Below, one piece after another: positions 1 to 8,912 of a stretch of DNA of 64,000 nt. The translations under genes were made by a program, and so were the position numbers. Source of the stretch: Moritella sp. F3 (lineage in GTDB: Bacteria > Pseudomonadota > Gammaproteobacteria > Enterobacterales > Moritellaceae); assembly GCF_015082335.1 (NCBI RefSeq), contig NZ_BLRL01000018.1:1-64000 (forward strand). Direction: 5' to 3'. The notes under the pieces are model-generated. The model ran no database searches, had not been told where the DNA came from, and saw only the letters and a list, made by a program, of their open reading frames with translations. The first letter of the stretch is position 1. The number at the start of each line of letters is the position of its first letter.

Positions 1-73
1 AGAGACTTGAACTCTCACACCTTGCGATACTAGAACCTAAATCTAGCGCGTCTACCAATTCCGCCACTTCCGC
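1..73 (-). tRNA. tRNA-Leu(TAG), 3' end cut by window edge
   Basis: The minus strand reads a tRNA 5' half starting GCGGAAGTGG, with a D-arm and an anticodon stem CTAGA/TCTAG closing a loop TTTAGGT, so the anticodon is TAG (leucine). A T-arm GTTCAAGTC follows before the window ends. The acceptor 3' strand and CCA lie outside the window. It is last of three tandem leftward tRNA genes. Confidence 0.93.
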
Positions 74-177
74 ACAATATTCTTTATATTTATAAACTTG
101 GTAGTGTCAGACAAATTAATGAGTAACAGTGTTTATAAATTTAACAACTCGCTACAAGTAGCCAATCATTTATATAA

Positions 178-252
178 TGGCAGGGATATGAGGATTTGAA
201 CCTCAGAATCCCGAGATCAAAACCCGGTGCCTTACCGCTTGGCGATATCCCT
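178..252 (-). tRNA. tRNA-Gln(TTG)
   Basis: On the minus strand, acceptor AGGGATA pairs with TATCCCT, followed by discriminator G and an encoded CCA. The anticodon loop TTTTGAT gives anticodon TTG. The total is 75 nt, the same length as E. coli tRNA-Gln. It lies 16 bp downstream of tRNA-Met and about 100 bp upstream of tRNA-Leu in one probable transcript, an arrangement like the metT-leuW-gln operon of enterics. Confidence 0.96.
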
Positions 253-268
253 ACAATTAGAATTAAGA

Positions 269-345
269 TGGTGGCCATGACGGGACTTGAACCTGTGACC
301 CCAGCATTATGAATGCTGTGCTCTAACCAGCTGAGCTACATGGCC
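269..345 (-). tRNA. tRNA-Met(CAT), elongator type
   Basis: On the minus strand the 77-nt gene begins GGCCATGTAGCTCAG and ends with an encoded CCA. The anticodon stem CAGCA/TGCTG closes loop TTCATAA, giving anticodon CAT. The G1-C72 type acceptor pair and the GGCC start fit elongator tRNA-Met (E. coli metT-like) rather than initiator tRNA. It is the first gene after the promoter at 398-426. Confidence 0.95.
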
Positions 346-390
346 ATCTTAAATCTCATTCCGACTAGCAATTGCTTGTTTCGTTGGAAC

Positions 391-426
391 GGGGCGCATT
401 ATGCTAATTACAGCGAAGTTCGTCAA
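391..426 (-). promoter_or_regulatory. promoter of the tRNA Met-Gln-Leu operon with GC-rich discriminator
   Basis: On the minus strand, -35 TTGACG (421-426) is separated by exactly 17 nt from -10 CATAAT (398-403). It is followed directly by GCGCCCC. Both hexamers match the sigma-70 consensus at five of six positions. A GC-rich discriminator between -10 and start is the known hallmark of stringently controlled stable-RNA promoters. The start would be near 391, about 45 nt before tRNA-Met. Confidence 0.85.
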
Positions 427-649
427 CTATTTTTTAGTTAAAAAACATTTTTATCTGCGCCTGTTGAAATTCTGTACGAATCCTGTTGTCACTCTATGCT
501 ATTTGTATTAAAACTGCAATCGTTGATCATTTAAAGCTGCCGTGGCCTGCTTTTATTCATCGTACTGAAACAGGCTCGTTTCATGATTATTTGCTAGTTA
601 AATTGATATCACGTGGTTTTATTTACATTGACTCAATTGAGGTCGCCTA
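427..649. other. gap with no supported gene
   Basis: Between the tRNA promoter and the ychF terminator I see no ORF with an ATG and ribosome-binding site. A plus-strand open stretch of about 60 codons ends at the TAG at 648-650, but it has no convincing start codon and I do not recognise the product. It may be a decayed fragment or chance. Confidence 0.5.
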
Positions 650-680
650 GAAACAACAAACGCCGGCAATTGCCAGCGTT
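650..680 (-). terminator. terminator of ychF-pth transcripts
   Basis: A 9-bp stem (659-667 with 672-680, one G-T wobble) closes an AATT loop. Read on the minus strand it is followed by the T-rich tail TTGTTGTTT. It sits about 90 bp past the ychF stop. The plus-strand tail TTATTG is weaker. Confidence 0.75.
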
Positions 681-769
681 TTATTGTGCTTACTTTAGCG
701 TAAAGCGACTACTTGAGCGTAAATAGCTTAATTCCAGTCTATTAATTTAGGCTATTAACTTAAACTCAA

Positions 770-1861
770 TTATACGTTGAAACGGAAATGTACAACATCA
801 CCATCTTTAACGATGTAATCTTTACCTTCTAGACGCCATTGACCTGCAGTCTTAGCGCCTGCTTCACCTTTGTTCTCGATGAACGCAGCGTAAGGAACAA
901 CTTCTGCACGAATAAAGCCTTTTTCGAAGTCGGTGTGGATCTTACCTGCAGCTTGTGGCGCTGTTGCGTTTACAGGGATAGTCCATGCTCGCACTTCTTT
1001 AACACCAGCAGTGAAATAAGTTTGCAGTGTTAGTAGTTCGTAACCTGCACGAATTACACGGTTAAGACCAGGTTCTTCGATACCCATGTCTTCCATGAAT
1101 TCTGCACGCTCTTCATCTTCAAGTTCAGCAATGTCTGCTTCCATTGACGCACAGATAGCTACTACAACAGCATTTTCTGTTGCTGCAAGTGCACGTACTG
1201 AATCTAAATGTGCGTTATCTTCAAAGCCATCTTCAGCAACGTTTGCAATATACATTGTTGGTTTTAGCGTTAAGAAGTTCATGTATTCAATCGCTGCAAC
1301 TTCTTCTTTAGATAATTCTAAAGAACGGATCATTTCGCCTTCAGCAAGGTGAGCCATGATCTTTTCAACTACAGGCACTTCAAATTTAGCGTCTTTATCG
1401 CCGCCTTTGGCTTTTTTAGCTAAACGCAATAATGCGCGTTCACAGCTGTCTAGATCGGCTAGTGCAAGTTCAGTGTTGATGATTTCGATGTCATCTAGTG
1501 GTGAAATCTTGTTGTTCACGTGGATGATGTTGTCATCTTCAAAACAACGTACCACGTGGCCAATTGCGTCTGTTTCACGGATATTAGCTAGGAATTTGTT
1601 ACCTAGGCCTTCACCTTTCGATGCGCCAGCTACTAAGCCTGCAATATCAACAAATTCCATTGTAGTTGGTAATACACGCTCAGGGTTTACAATTGCAGAT
1701 AGTGCATCTAAACGCTTATCTGGCACTGGAACAACACCAGTATTCGGTTCGATTGTGCAGAACGGGAAGTTGGCAGCTTCGATACCAGCTTGTGTTAGTG
1801 CATTAAATAGTGTTGATTTACCTACGTTTGGTAAGCCTACGATACCGCATTTAAAACCCAT
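770..1861 (-). CDS. ychF: redox-regulated ATPase YchF (Obg-like)
   Basis: The 363-residue product matches the constant length of YchF/OLA1 proteins. The N-terminal P-loop is GLPNVGKST (about residues 9-17), followed by the switch/G3 segment DIAGLVAGASKGEGLG. The G4 motif is NVAE rather than NKxD, which in this family goes with ATP rather than GTP preference. The C-terminus from about residue 275 is a TGS domain. YchF binds ribosomes and is linked to oxidative-stress control; that role is family knowledge. It lies 83 bp downstream of pth, and pth-ychF is a widely conserved pair, so co-transcription is likely. The ATG at 1861 starts MGFKCGIVG as in E. coli. Confidence 0.97.
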   Translation of the reverse strand: MGFKCGIVGLPNVGKSTLFNALTQAGIEAANFPFCTIEPNTGVVPVPDKRLDALSAIVNPERVLPTTMEFVDIAGLVAGASKGEGLGNKFLANIRETDAIGHVVRCFEDDNIIHVNNKISPLDDIEIINTELALADLDSCERALLRLAKKAKGGDKDAKFEVPVVEKIMAHLAEGEMIRSLELSKEEVAAIEYMNFLTLKPTMYIANVAEDGFEDNAHLDSVRALAATENAVVVAICASMEADIAELEDEERAEFMEDMGIEEPGLNRVIRAGYELLTLQTYFTAGVKEVRAWTIPVNATAPQAAGKIHTDFEKGFIRAEVVPYAAFIENKGEAGAKTAGQWRLEGKDYIVKDGDVVHFRFNV

Positions 1862-1944
1862 GATTTTTACCTTATTTGCTATGTACTAAAATTGGTTCAC
1901 ACAGTTAATGATTTATCTGTATGTGTTTAATGATTTTTTATTAA

Positions 1945-2535
1945 TTATTGCGCTTTAAACGTATGTAAACGACTCATCGCTTTGACCATACCGTCTTTAG
2001 CTAAAATATCAATACAGCGCACTGCTTCATCAACGGCTGCATCCATTTGTTCTTGTTCTATCTTTTGTGCTTTACCAAGTACATAACCGGTTACTTTTTC
2101 TTTGCTACCGGGATGACCTATGCCTATACGTAAACGGAAAAATTCTTTGCTATTTGCCATTCTACTAATAATGTCTTTCAGACCATTATGACCACCGTGG
2201 CTGCCGCCTTGTTTAAATTTAGCGACGCCGGGTGGTAAGTCTAATTCATCATGAACGACTAAAATCTCGGTCACATCAATCTGGTAAAACTTGGCGATCG
2301 CCGCAACAGATTTACCGCTTAAATTCATGAACGTCGTCGGTACTAGCAAGCGAACATCTTTGCCAGCTACATTGATACGGGCTGTATAACCAAAATACTT
2401 AGATTCTTCACGTAACTGCGTATTATGCCATTTTGCTAATTCGTTAATAAACCAGGCACCGGCATTGTGACGAGTGCGGCTGTATTCTTGTCCTGGATTA
2501 GCCAGGCCGACAATTAAACGAATGTCGTTGCTCAT
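1945..2535 (-). CDS. pth: peptidyl-tRNA hydrolase
   Basis: Hydrolyses the ester bond of peptidyl-tRNA that drops off ribosomes, recycling the tRNA in the cytoplasm. The chosen start at 2535 gives MSNDIRLIVGLANPG and 196 residues, close to the 194 of E. coli. The frame is open to 2592, but those 19 extra residues (Ser/His-rich) have no counterpart in the family. The catalytic histidine lies in RHNAGAWF (His23), and the substrate-contact stretch FMNLSGKSV and the HDELDLPPG block are present. It lies directly upstream of ychF on the same strand and downstream of the prs terminator, so it probably has its own promoter in the gap to prs. Confidence 0.96.
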   Translation of the reverse strand: MSNDIRLIVGLANPGQEYSRTRHNAGAWFINELAKWHNTQLREESKYFGYTARINVAGKDVRLLVPTTFMNLSGKSVAAIAKFYQIDVTEILVVHDELDLPPGVAKFKQGGSHGGHNGLKDIISRMANSKEFFRLRIGIGHPGSKEKVTGYVLGKAQKIEQEQMDAAVDEAVRCIDILAKDGMVKAMSRLHTFKAQ

Positions 2536-2708
2536 GGTATACCTATAATTGCTGTAATGATGGCTTAATGAGTGTTCGAGACTGTTGCTCACTTACTCAT
2601 TGAATAAAAAACGCGCTATTTTACCCTGTGTCAGGGTAAACCTCAACTGGCGTATGGGCCAAAGGTCTGTTGTGAGGGGTTTTGCGGTTATTTTTGGACG
2701 TTATAAAA

Positions 2709-2743
2709 TGAAAAAACCGAGCCAGGTTTATCCTGACTCGGTT
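2709..2743 (-). terminator. Rho-independent terminator after prs
   Basis: A 12-bp stem (2715-2726 with 2732-2743, one wobble) with loop TTTAT is followed on the minus strand by TTTTTT. It lies about 35 bp past the prs stop and separates prs from pth. Confidence 0.9.
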
Positions 2744-2778
2744 ATTCGTGCGTTGTTAAATCTTAATTATGGAATTAA

Positions 2779-3726
2779 TTAAGATTTAAACATTGCAGAA
2801 ATTGATTCTTCGTTGCTAACGCGACGAATTGATTCAGCAAGCATAGGGCTTAAGCTTAATACGCGTACGTTTGGTAGTGCTGCAACTTCAGGAGACAGTG
2901 GGATTGAATCCGTTACGATGATCTCATCAATGCAAGAATCACGTAGATTTTCTACTGCGTTACCTGAGAATACTGGGTGAGTCGCGTAAGCAAATACACG
3001 TTTCGCGCCATTCTTCTTCAGTGCTACAGCTGCTGCACATAAAGTACCGCCAGTATCGATCATGTCATCAACTAGGATACAATCACGGTCTTTAACGTCA
3101 CCAATAATGTGCATTACTTGTGCTACGTTTGCTTTTGGACGACGTTTGTCGATAATCGCAAGGTCAGCTTCGTCAAGTAATTTAGCGTTAGCACGTGCAC
3201 GTACTACACCACCGATATCTGGAGATACGATCACTGGGTTTTCAAGATTCTTTTCTTGCATGTCTTCTAATAATACTGGCGTACCAAATACATTATCAAC
3301 AGGCACATCGAAGAAGCCCTGGATTTGTTCAGCGTGTAGATCAACCGTTAATACACGGTCAACACCAACACTTGAAAGGAAATCAGCTACAACTTTTGCT
3401 GTAATTGGCACACGAGAAGAGCGTACACGACGATCCTGACGAGCATAACCAAAGTAAGGGATTACAGCAGTAATACGACCTGCAGATGCACGACGCATTG
3501 CATCAACCATAACGATCAGTTCCATTAGGTTGTCGTTTGTTGGCGAACAAGTAGATTGGAGGATGAAGATATCTCCACCACGTACATTTTCTTCAATTTC
3601 AACGCTAATTTCGCCATCGCTAAAGCGGCCAACTTTGGCTTTACCAAGTTGAATAAATAAACGTTCAGCAACTTTTTGAGCTAGTTCTGGTGTAGCGTTA
3701 CCAGCAAAGAGTTTCATGTCGGGCAC
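2779..3726 (-). CDS. prs: ribose-phosphate pyrophosphokinase (PRPP synthase)
   Basis: Makes PRPP from ribose 5-phosphate and ATP, the precursor for nucleotides, histidine, tryptophan and NAD. The 315 residues and the start MPDMKLFAGNATPELA are nearly the E. coli sequence. The ATP/catalytic region contains TVDLHAEQIQGFF (about residues 127-139). The PRPP-binding loop DCILVDDMIDTGGT is near residues 215-228. It is the last gene of the leftward lolB-ispE-prs group, but the 149-bp gap from ispE suggests it may also have a promoter of its own; a TATAAT-like hexamer is present on the minus strand at 3767-3772 without a good -35. Confidence 0.98.
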   Translation of the reverse strand: MPDMKLFAGNATPELAQKVAERLFIQLGKAKVGRFSDGEISVEIEENVRGGDIFILQSTCSPTNDNLMELIVMVDAMRRASAGRITAVIPYFGYARQDRRVRSSRVPITAKVVADFLSSVGVDRVLTVDLHAEQIQGFFDVPVDNVFGTPVLLEDMQEKNLENPVIVSPDIGGVVRARANAKLLDEADLAIIDKRRPKANVAQVMHIIGDVKDRDCILVDDMIDTGGTLCAAAVALKKNGAKRVFAYATHPVFSGNAVENLRDSCIDEIIVTDSIPLSPEVAALPNVRVLSLSPMLAESIRRVSNEESISAMFKS

Positions 3727-3875
3727 GGTGTAACCTCAGGTAATCGATGTATTTGGCTGGGATATAATTATACTCCTAAACAGCGAACTGCTTAGTAGAG
3801 ATCCCCAGCATTAATCTCTTAGAATTTGGTAACAACTTATTTAACATATGTTCGGTACTGAACTAAAATTTAAAT

Positions 3876-4727
3876 CTAAATTTGTCTTTCTAAGTCATGC
3901 AATAGTGGCGATTTATTTAAGCCCTTCGCAAGATAAATTTGCATGTTTGTAGGCGCCTTAGCTAATACGGCTAATGCGTCAGACTTAGTTTTAAATTCAG
4001 AGAAAACACAGCAACCGGAACCTGTCAGTCGAGATGGCGCATATTTTAGCAACCACTCTAATGCTTTTGCAACCTCGGGATGACGTTTTTTTACAGTTGG
4101 TTCAAAGTCATTTTTCCATTCGTCTCGTAACAACTGATTCAGCGGGCGTTTTGGGGTGTCGCGGATTAACTCTGGATCGGAAAATAATTTTGCGGTGTTG
4201 ACCTGCGTGTCAGGTATGGCAATAAGATAATAGTTTTCATCCACCTCTATCGGGGTAAGCTGTTCGCCAATACCTTCAGCAAAGGCAGCATGACCACGAA
4301 CAAACACGGGTACATCAGCTCCTAATGTAACGCCAATCTCAGCAAGTTGCTCTTCACTGAGGTGTAATTGCCAAAGCTGATTGAGTGCGACGAGTGTTGT
4401 TGCAGCATCCGAAGAACCACCACCTAACCCGCCCCCCATAGGTAGGTTTTTGGTTAAGGTAATATCGGCTCCTAGCGGTAATGAGGAATGCGTTTTCAAT
4501 GCCATTGCTGCTTGGTAAATAATATTGTCGGTCAGTGCGACACCTGGTATGGCGGGTGTAATGGTGATGTTGTTAGTGTGATTGGGGCTGATAGCTAAAT
4601 CGTCACCTATATTAATAAACTGGAATAAAGTTTGTAGTTCATGGTAACCATCATCGCGACGACCATTGATGTATAGAAAAAGGTTGAGCTTTGCAGGCGC
4701 TGACCAATGGCTAATATTATTTTGCAT
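3876..4727 (-). CDS. ispE: 4-diphosphocytidyl-2-C-methyl-D-erythritol kinase
   Basis: Phosphorylates CDP-methylerythritol in the MEP (non-mevalonate) isoprenoid pathway; dxr and uppS of the same pathway lie elsewhere in this window. The 283-residue protein has the GHMP-kinase start SAPAKLNLFLYINGRR and the ATP-binding glycine-rich motif PMGGGLGGGSSDAATT near residues 95-110. A C-terminal SRLTGSGCCVFSEF block is the second GHMP motif. Its start overlaps the end of lolB by 11 bp, implying translational coupling, as in the enterobacterial lolB-ispE-prs arrangement. Confidence 0.97.
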   Translation of the reverse strand: MQNNISHWSAPAKLNLFLYINGRRDDGYHELQTLFQFINIGDDLAISPNHTNNITITPAIPGVALTDNIIYQAAMALKTHSSLPLGADITLTKNLPMGGGLGGGSSDAATTLVALNQLWQLHLSEEQLAEIGVTLGADVPVFVRGHAAFAEGIGEQLTPIEVDENYYLIAIPDTQVNTAKLFSDPELIRDTPKRPLNQLLRDEWKNDFEPTVKKRHPEVAKALEWLLKYAPSRLTGSGCCVFSEFKTKSDALAVLAKAPTNMQIYLAKGLNKSPLLHDLERQI

Positions 4728-5322
4728 TTAATTTCCAGTTTCGAGTGGTGATTTTGATACGCATGTCGTCTTGTTTAATGACGATATTTTTCGGTAACCA
4801 AATAGTATCGACTAATTGATAGCTAGTATAACTGATGTGCCATCCGAGTGGATGATTCGCCTGGGTCACACGGCCGTAATTGTCGAGTTGGACGTCGTCA
4901 GTTAACGGATCGCCGATGATCCAAGCGCGTAATTCATCGACTGGGATTGGGATCGGACTGAGCTGATTAATTAAAGTTTGGGTATTTCGACCTTGGTATT
5001 GGCGATCATCATCGAGAATAAGGGTTGAAATGTTATCGCTGCGCTTGATCGTGAGCACGTGAATACCAAAGGGACCTGTTAAATTAATATTAAAGTCTTG
5101 GGCTAATTGCTGCCAGTTTAAAGTCGCTGAATTACGGTCGTCTGGCGTGATAAAGGCTATTTGCCCCTGCAGTTGCCAACTGTTTATTGATTGCAATTGT
5201 GCTTGATGCTGTTGCCATAATTGCGGCGGACTACCAACGGGGGGAGGCAATTGTGTCTTGCTACTACAAGCAGATAACAACATGCTGATAATGATAACGT
5301 AAATTGAACGCTGAAATGTCAT
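4717..5322 (-). CDS. lolB: outer-membrane lipoprotein receptor LolB
   Basis: Accepts lipoproteins from the periplasmic carrier LolA and inserts them into the outer membrane. The 201-residue precursor has a signal peptide ending in the lipobox LLSAC with Cys19 as the lipidated residue. The body shows LolB features such as WQLQGQIAF and a C-terminal IKITTRNWKL. It is first in the leftward lolB-ispE-prs group and divergent from hemA across 150 bp, the same arrangement as in E. coli. Confidence 0.95.
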   Translation of the reverse strand: MTFQRSIYVIIISMLLSACSSKTQLPPPVGSPPQLWQQHQAQLQSINSWQLQGQIAFITPDDRNSATLNWQQLAQDFNINLTGPFGIHVLTIKRSDNISTLILDDDRQYQGRNTQTLINQLSPIPIPVDELRAWIIGDPLTDDVQLDNYGRVTQANHPLGWHISYTSYQLVDTIWLPKNIVIKQDDMRIKITTRNWKLNAK

Positions 5323-5472
5323 AAGATACTCAAAAAAATAAAGTAATGATGATAAAGAGCAAGCATGGACTTATAAAAACAGATATGCATGGTTTTGTCA
5401 CTTTAAAAATTCATACTTTTTGCGTAGAATAGCCCTCCTATTCATTTTACAATTATTCACTGTAAGTAATAC

Positions 5473-6726
5473 ATGACTCTGTTAGCACTTGGTATAAATC
5501 ATAATACGGCACCTGTATCACTGCGTGAAAAGGTTGCTTTTTCACCTGACAATATTGACGCAGCCTTTACCAGTATCATCGCTGATGGCGTAGCGTCTGA
5601 AGCGGTGATCGTTTCAACTTGTAATCGCACTGAAATTTATTGCAAAATTGAGCAAGGCTTACCTGAACGTGTTACGCAGTGGTTAGTTGATTTCCACCAT
5701 GTCGCAGCTGATGAATTGGCGACTTGTACTTACCGTCATTATGATGCCGACGCTGTGCATCATTTGATGCGTGTTGCGGGTGGTTTAGATTCACTAGTAT
5801 TAGGTGAACCCCAAATCTTAGGGCAGATAAAACAAGCCTTTGCCAAAGCTAAACAGCTGAACAGTGTTTCTCAAGTACTCGATAAGTTATTTCAGAAAAC
5901 TTTCACTGCCGCTAAACGAGTGCGCACTGAAACAGAAATTGGTGCCAATGCCGTCTCTGTTGCTTTTGCAGCGGTAAGTCTTAGCAAGCATATCTTTGAT
6001 GATTTATCGAAAACCCGTGTATTGTTGATTGGTGCCGGTGAGACGATTGATTTGGTTGCTACGCATCTCGCAGAACAAAATGTGAAAGAGATGATGGTTG
6101 CTAACCGAACGGTCTCACGTGCGCAAATATTAGGTGAAAAGTTTGGTGCAACCACCTTCACACTAGAAGAAATTCCACAGCATTTGCACAATGCTGATAT
6201 TGTTATTAGCTCAACAGCCAGTCCTTTACCGATTATTGGTAAAGGAATGATTGAGAGTGCGCTAAAACAACGTAAGCAAAAACCGATTTTCTTGGTTGAT
6301 ATTGCCGTACCACGGGATATTGAAGAAGAGGTGGGTGAGTTAGGTAATGCTTATCTTTATACCGTCGATGATCTACAAGGTATCATTGAGCAGAATAAAG
6401 AAGCCCGCCAAGACGCGGCGCAACAAGCCGAACATATAATAACGGAAGAAACACAGCTGTTTTCAGAATGGATCGCGTCATTATCCAGTGTCGATTCGAT
6501 TAAAGAATACCGCACCGCAGCAATGGCAGAAAAAGAAATATTACTCCAACGCGCAATCTTGGCAATGCAAAATGGGACTGACGGCGAGCGTGTACTGACT
6601 GAGCTGGCGAATAAGTTAACCAATAAGCTCATCCACGCACCGACCCAAGCGCTGGTGAGTGCTGGTAAGCGTAACCAAGATGACGAGCTATTATTAGTCC
6701 GTCGTGTTGTTGGTTTAGAGTTATAG
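5473..6726 (+). CDS. hemA: glutamyl-tRNA reductase
   Basis: Reduces glutamyl-tRNA(Glu) to glutamate-1-semialdehyde, the first committed step of C5-pathway heme synthesis. The 417 residues match the family. Catalytic Cys50 lies in VSTCNRTEIY. The RVRTETEIGANAVSVA segment and the NADPH-binding LIGAGETIDLVATHL follow, with a C-terminal dimerisation helix region. The ATG at 5473 gives the canonical MTLLALGINHNTAPV start. It heads the hemA-prfA-prmC-sirB2-sirB1-kdsA order known from enterics. A 241-bp gap with an inverted repeat separates it from prfA, so prfA may be partly independent. Confidence 0.98.
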   Translation: MTLLALGINHNTAPVSLREKVAFSPDNIDAAFTSIIADGVASEAVIVSTCNRTEIYCKIEQGLPERVTQWLVDFHHVAADELATCTYRHYDADAVHHLMRVAGGLDSLVLGEPQILGQIKQAFAKAKQLNSVSQVLDKLFQKTFTAAKRVRTETEIGANAVSVAFAAVSLSKHIFDDLSKTRVLLIGAGETIDLVATHLAEQNVKEMMVANRTVSRAQILGEKFGATTFTLEEIPQHLHNADIVISSTASPLPIIGKGMIESALKQRKQKPIFLVDIAVPRDIEEEVGELGNAYLYTVDDLQGIIEQNKEARQDAAQQAEHIITEETQLFSEWIASLSSVDSIKEYRTAAMAEKEILLQRAILAMQNGTDGERVLTELANKLTNKLIHAPTQALVSAGKRNQDDELLLVRRVVGLEL

Positions 6727-6742
6727 TCACGTCTTCAAAATA

Positions 6743-6782
6743 AGCTGTTGTTGCTAATTTTTCTTATCGGTTAACAACAGCT
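6743..6782. repeat. 10-bp inverted repeat between hemA and prfA
   Basis: AGCTGTTGTT (6743-6752) is repeated as its exact reverse complement at 6773-6782, with a 20-nt loop. There is no adjacent T-run, so it is not a standard terminator. It could be an mRNA stem or a weak attenuator between hemA and prfA. Confidence 0.6.
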
Positions 6783-6967
6783 CATGCTATTTCAATTTTT
6801 TGAGCATATATTCACTATATCCAAGGTAAATATTCGGAAAGCAATCGACTATTTCCTTACATATAGGTATCCTTGCCGATCACAACAAAGAAATAATTCA
6901 TATTCAGTTGCTGAAGCAGCCTATGTCAGACTTCTGCAATCTATTTAACGGTAATACGAGAGTAAAG

Positions 6968-8056
6968 ATGAAAGCATCGATCATTACAAAATTAGAAGCC
7001 TTAATCGAACGTCACGAAGAAGTTCAAGCACTACTAGGTGAACCAACGATCATCAGTGATCAGGACCGTTACCGTGCCTTAACTAAAGAATACGCGCAAT
7101 TAGAAGAGTTAGTTTCTTGCTTTAAAGAATATCAAGAAGCAAAAGAAGATTTCGAATCTGCAGAAGAAATGCTCAAGGATGATGATCCTGATATGCGTGA
7201 AATGGCTGTTGAAGAATATAAAGAAAGCAAAGCGACTGTAGCCCGTATTAGTGACGAGTTAGAGGTTTTATTGTTACCACGTGATCCAAATGACAGTAAT
7301 AACTGTTTCTTAGAGATCCGTGCTGGTGCTGGTGGTGATGAAGCGGCAATCTTTGCAGGTGATTTGTACCGTATGTATAGCCGTTATGCTGAGAAAAAAG
7401 GCTGGCGCTTATCTATCATGAACCTAAGTGATAGTGATCAAGGCGGTTACAAAGAAGTTATCGTTAAGATGGAAGGTGAAGCTGTATTCGGCACGATGAA
7501 GTTTGAATCAGGTGGTCACCGTGTACAACGTGTACCAGAAACGGAATCACAAGGTCGTATCCATACATCTGCTTGTACAGTTGTGGTTATGCCTGAAGTA
7601 CCTGAGTCTGAAGCGATTAGCATTAATACAGCGGACCTTAAAGTTGATACTTTCCGTGCATCTGGCGCGGGTGGTCAGCACGTAAATAAAACTGATTCAG
7701 CGATCCGTATTACCCACATCCCAACGGGTACTGTGGTTGAGTGCCAAGATGAACGTTCGCAGCATAAAAACCGTGCGCGTGCGATGTCTATTCTACAAGC
7801 GCGAATTCAAGCTGCTGCAGATGAAGTTGTGCGTCTTGAAGAAGAAAGTACTCGTCGTAGTTTGGTAGCAAGTGGCGATCGTTCTGAACGTATTCGTACT
7901 TATAACTATCCGCAAGGCCGTGTGAGTGATCACCGCATCAACTTAACGCTTTACCGTCTAAATGAAGTGATGGAAGGTGAATTAGATGTATTGATCCAAC
8001 CTATTATTCAAGAACATCAAGCTGATCTGTTAGCGGCACTTGCTGAAGCAGACTAG
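6968..8056 (+). CDS. prfA: peptide chain release factor 1
   Basis: Recognises UAA and UAG stop codons and triggers peptide release. The start at 6968 (MKASIITKLEALIERHEE) gives 362 residues, close to E. coli's 360. The longer frame from 6908 would add 20 residues not found in the family. The GGQ tripeptide in SGAGGQHVNKTDSAIR lies near residues 235-237, and the stop-codon recognition PxT motif is PET in QRVPETESQGRIHTS. The neighbouring prmC encodes the enzyme that methylates the GGQ glutamine, so substrate and modifier are co-transcribed with a 5-bp gap. Confidence 0.98.
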   Translation: MKASIITKLEALIERHEEVQALLGEPTIISDQDRYRALTKEYAQLEELVSCFKEYQEAKEDFESAEEMLKDDDPDMREMAVEEYKESKATVARISDELEVLLLPRDPNDSNNCFLEIRAGAGGDEAAIFAGDLYRMYSRYAEKKGWRLSIMNLSDSDQGGYKEVIVKMEGEAVFGTMKFESGGHRVQRVPETESQGRIHTSACTVVVMPEVPESEAISINTADLKVDTFRASGAGGQHVNKTDSAIRITHIPTGTVVECQDERSQHKNRARAMSILQARIQAAADEVVRLEEESTRRSLVASGDRSERIRTYNYPQGRVSDHRINLTLYRLNEVMEGELDVLIQPIIQEHQADLLAALAEAD

Positions 8057-8061
8057 GTATA

Positions 8062-8910
8062 TTGCGTACTGTGAAAACAATTGCACAAATACTGCAGTGG
8101 GCTGTCAAGCAGCTCACTGACAGTGAAAGCCCAAAACTTGATGCTGAAGTCATTCTTTGTTTCCTATTAGAAAAAGATCGCAGTTATCTTTTCGCTTGGG
8201 ATGATAAAGTACTCGATGATGACATTATCAGCCGTTTCTCTGCACTTATTACTCGCCGTCAGGCTGGTGAGCCCGTCGCGCATATTCTTGGTTACCGTGA
8301 ATTTTGGTCATTAGAACTAGAGGTCTCTGCTGATACCTTAATCCCCAGACCGGATACGGAAGTATTAGTCGAACAAGCGCTTGCTTGTATGCCGACGCAA
8401 ACTTGCCAAGTACTAGATTTGGGCACAGGTACTGGTGCAATCGCATTGGCCCTTGCATCGGAATCTCCGCAGGCTACGGTTACCGCTATTGAGTATAATC
8501 CAGGTGCTGCAGCATTAGCACGACGCAATACCAAGCGCTGTGGTCTTGATGTCGAAGTGTTGCAAGGTAGCTGGTTTGAACCTTTGCAATCCGAGCAACG
8601 CTTTGATGTGATAGTCAGTAACCCGCCTTATATCGAAGAACATGATCCTCATCTGGCGATGGGTGATGTGCGCTTTGAGCCGTTAACGGCATTAGTCGCT
8701 GACGAAGATGGTTTTGCTGATCTCAAGCATATAATTAGCCACGGTTATGCATTCTTAAATGCGGGTGGTTGGTTACTCGTCGAACATGGCTTTGAACAAG
8801 GTACTGCGGTACGGGATTTATTTATCGCTGCGGATTACCACCAGGTTATTACTTATAAAGATTATGGTAATAACGATCGTATTACTGTCGGACAACGGAA
8901 AGAAATCTAA
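8062..8910 (+). CDS. prmC: release factor glutamine N5-methyltransferase
   Basis: Methylates the Gln of the GGQ motif in RF1 and RF2 using S-adenosylmethionine. The product is about 282 residues. The SAM-binding motif is LDLGTGTGAIALALA, and the family signature NPPY is at about residues 187-190 in SNPPYIEEHDPHL. The start is uncertain. TTG at 8062 sits 4 nt after AGG, while GTG at 8071 gives MKTIAQILQW, resembling other PrmC N-termini but 13 nt from AGG. There is no ATG in the region. It lies 5 bp after prfA and 2 bp before sirB2, so it is clearly in an operon. Confidence 0.95.
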   Translation: MRTVKTIAQILQWAVKQLTDSESPKLDAEVILCFLLEKDRSYLFAWDDKVLDDDIISRFSALITRRQAGEPVAHILGYREFWSLELEVSADTLIPRPDTEVLVEQALACMPTQTCQVLDLGTGTGAIALALASESPQATVTAIEYNPGAAALARRNTKRCGLDVEVLQGSWFEPLQSEQRFDVIVSNPPYIEEHDPHLAMGDVRFEPLTALVADEDGFADLKHIISHGYAFLNAGGWLLVEHGFEQGTAVRDLFIAADYHQVITYKDYGNNDRITVGQRKEI

Positions 8911-8912
8911 TT

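Noticed and set aside
178..345. tRNA genes as integration site
   Set aside because: No integrase or direct repeat of a tRNA 3' end nearby.
437..650. possible gene remnant upstream of the ychF terminator
   Set aside because: About 60 open codons without a start, ribosome-binding site or recognisable family; I cannot distinguish it from chance.
1356..1889. 177-codon plus-strand open frame within ychF
   Set aside because: Antisense shadow of a highly conserved gene, Ser-rich, without family similarity or ribosome-binding site.
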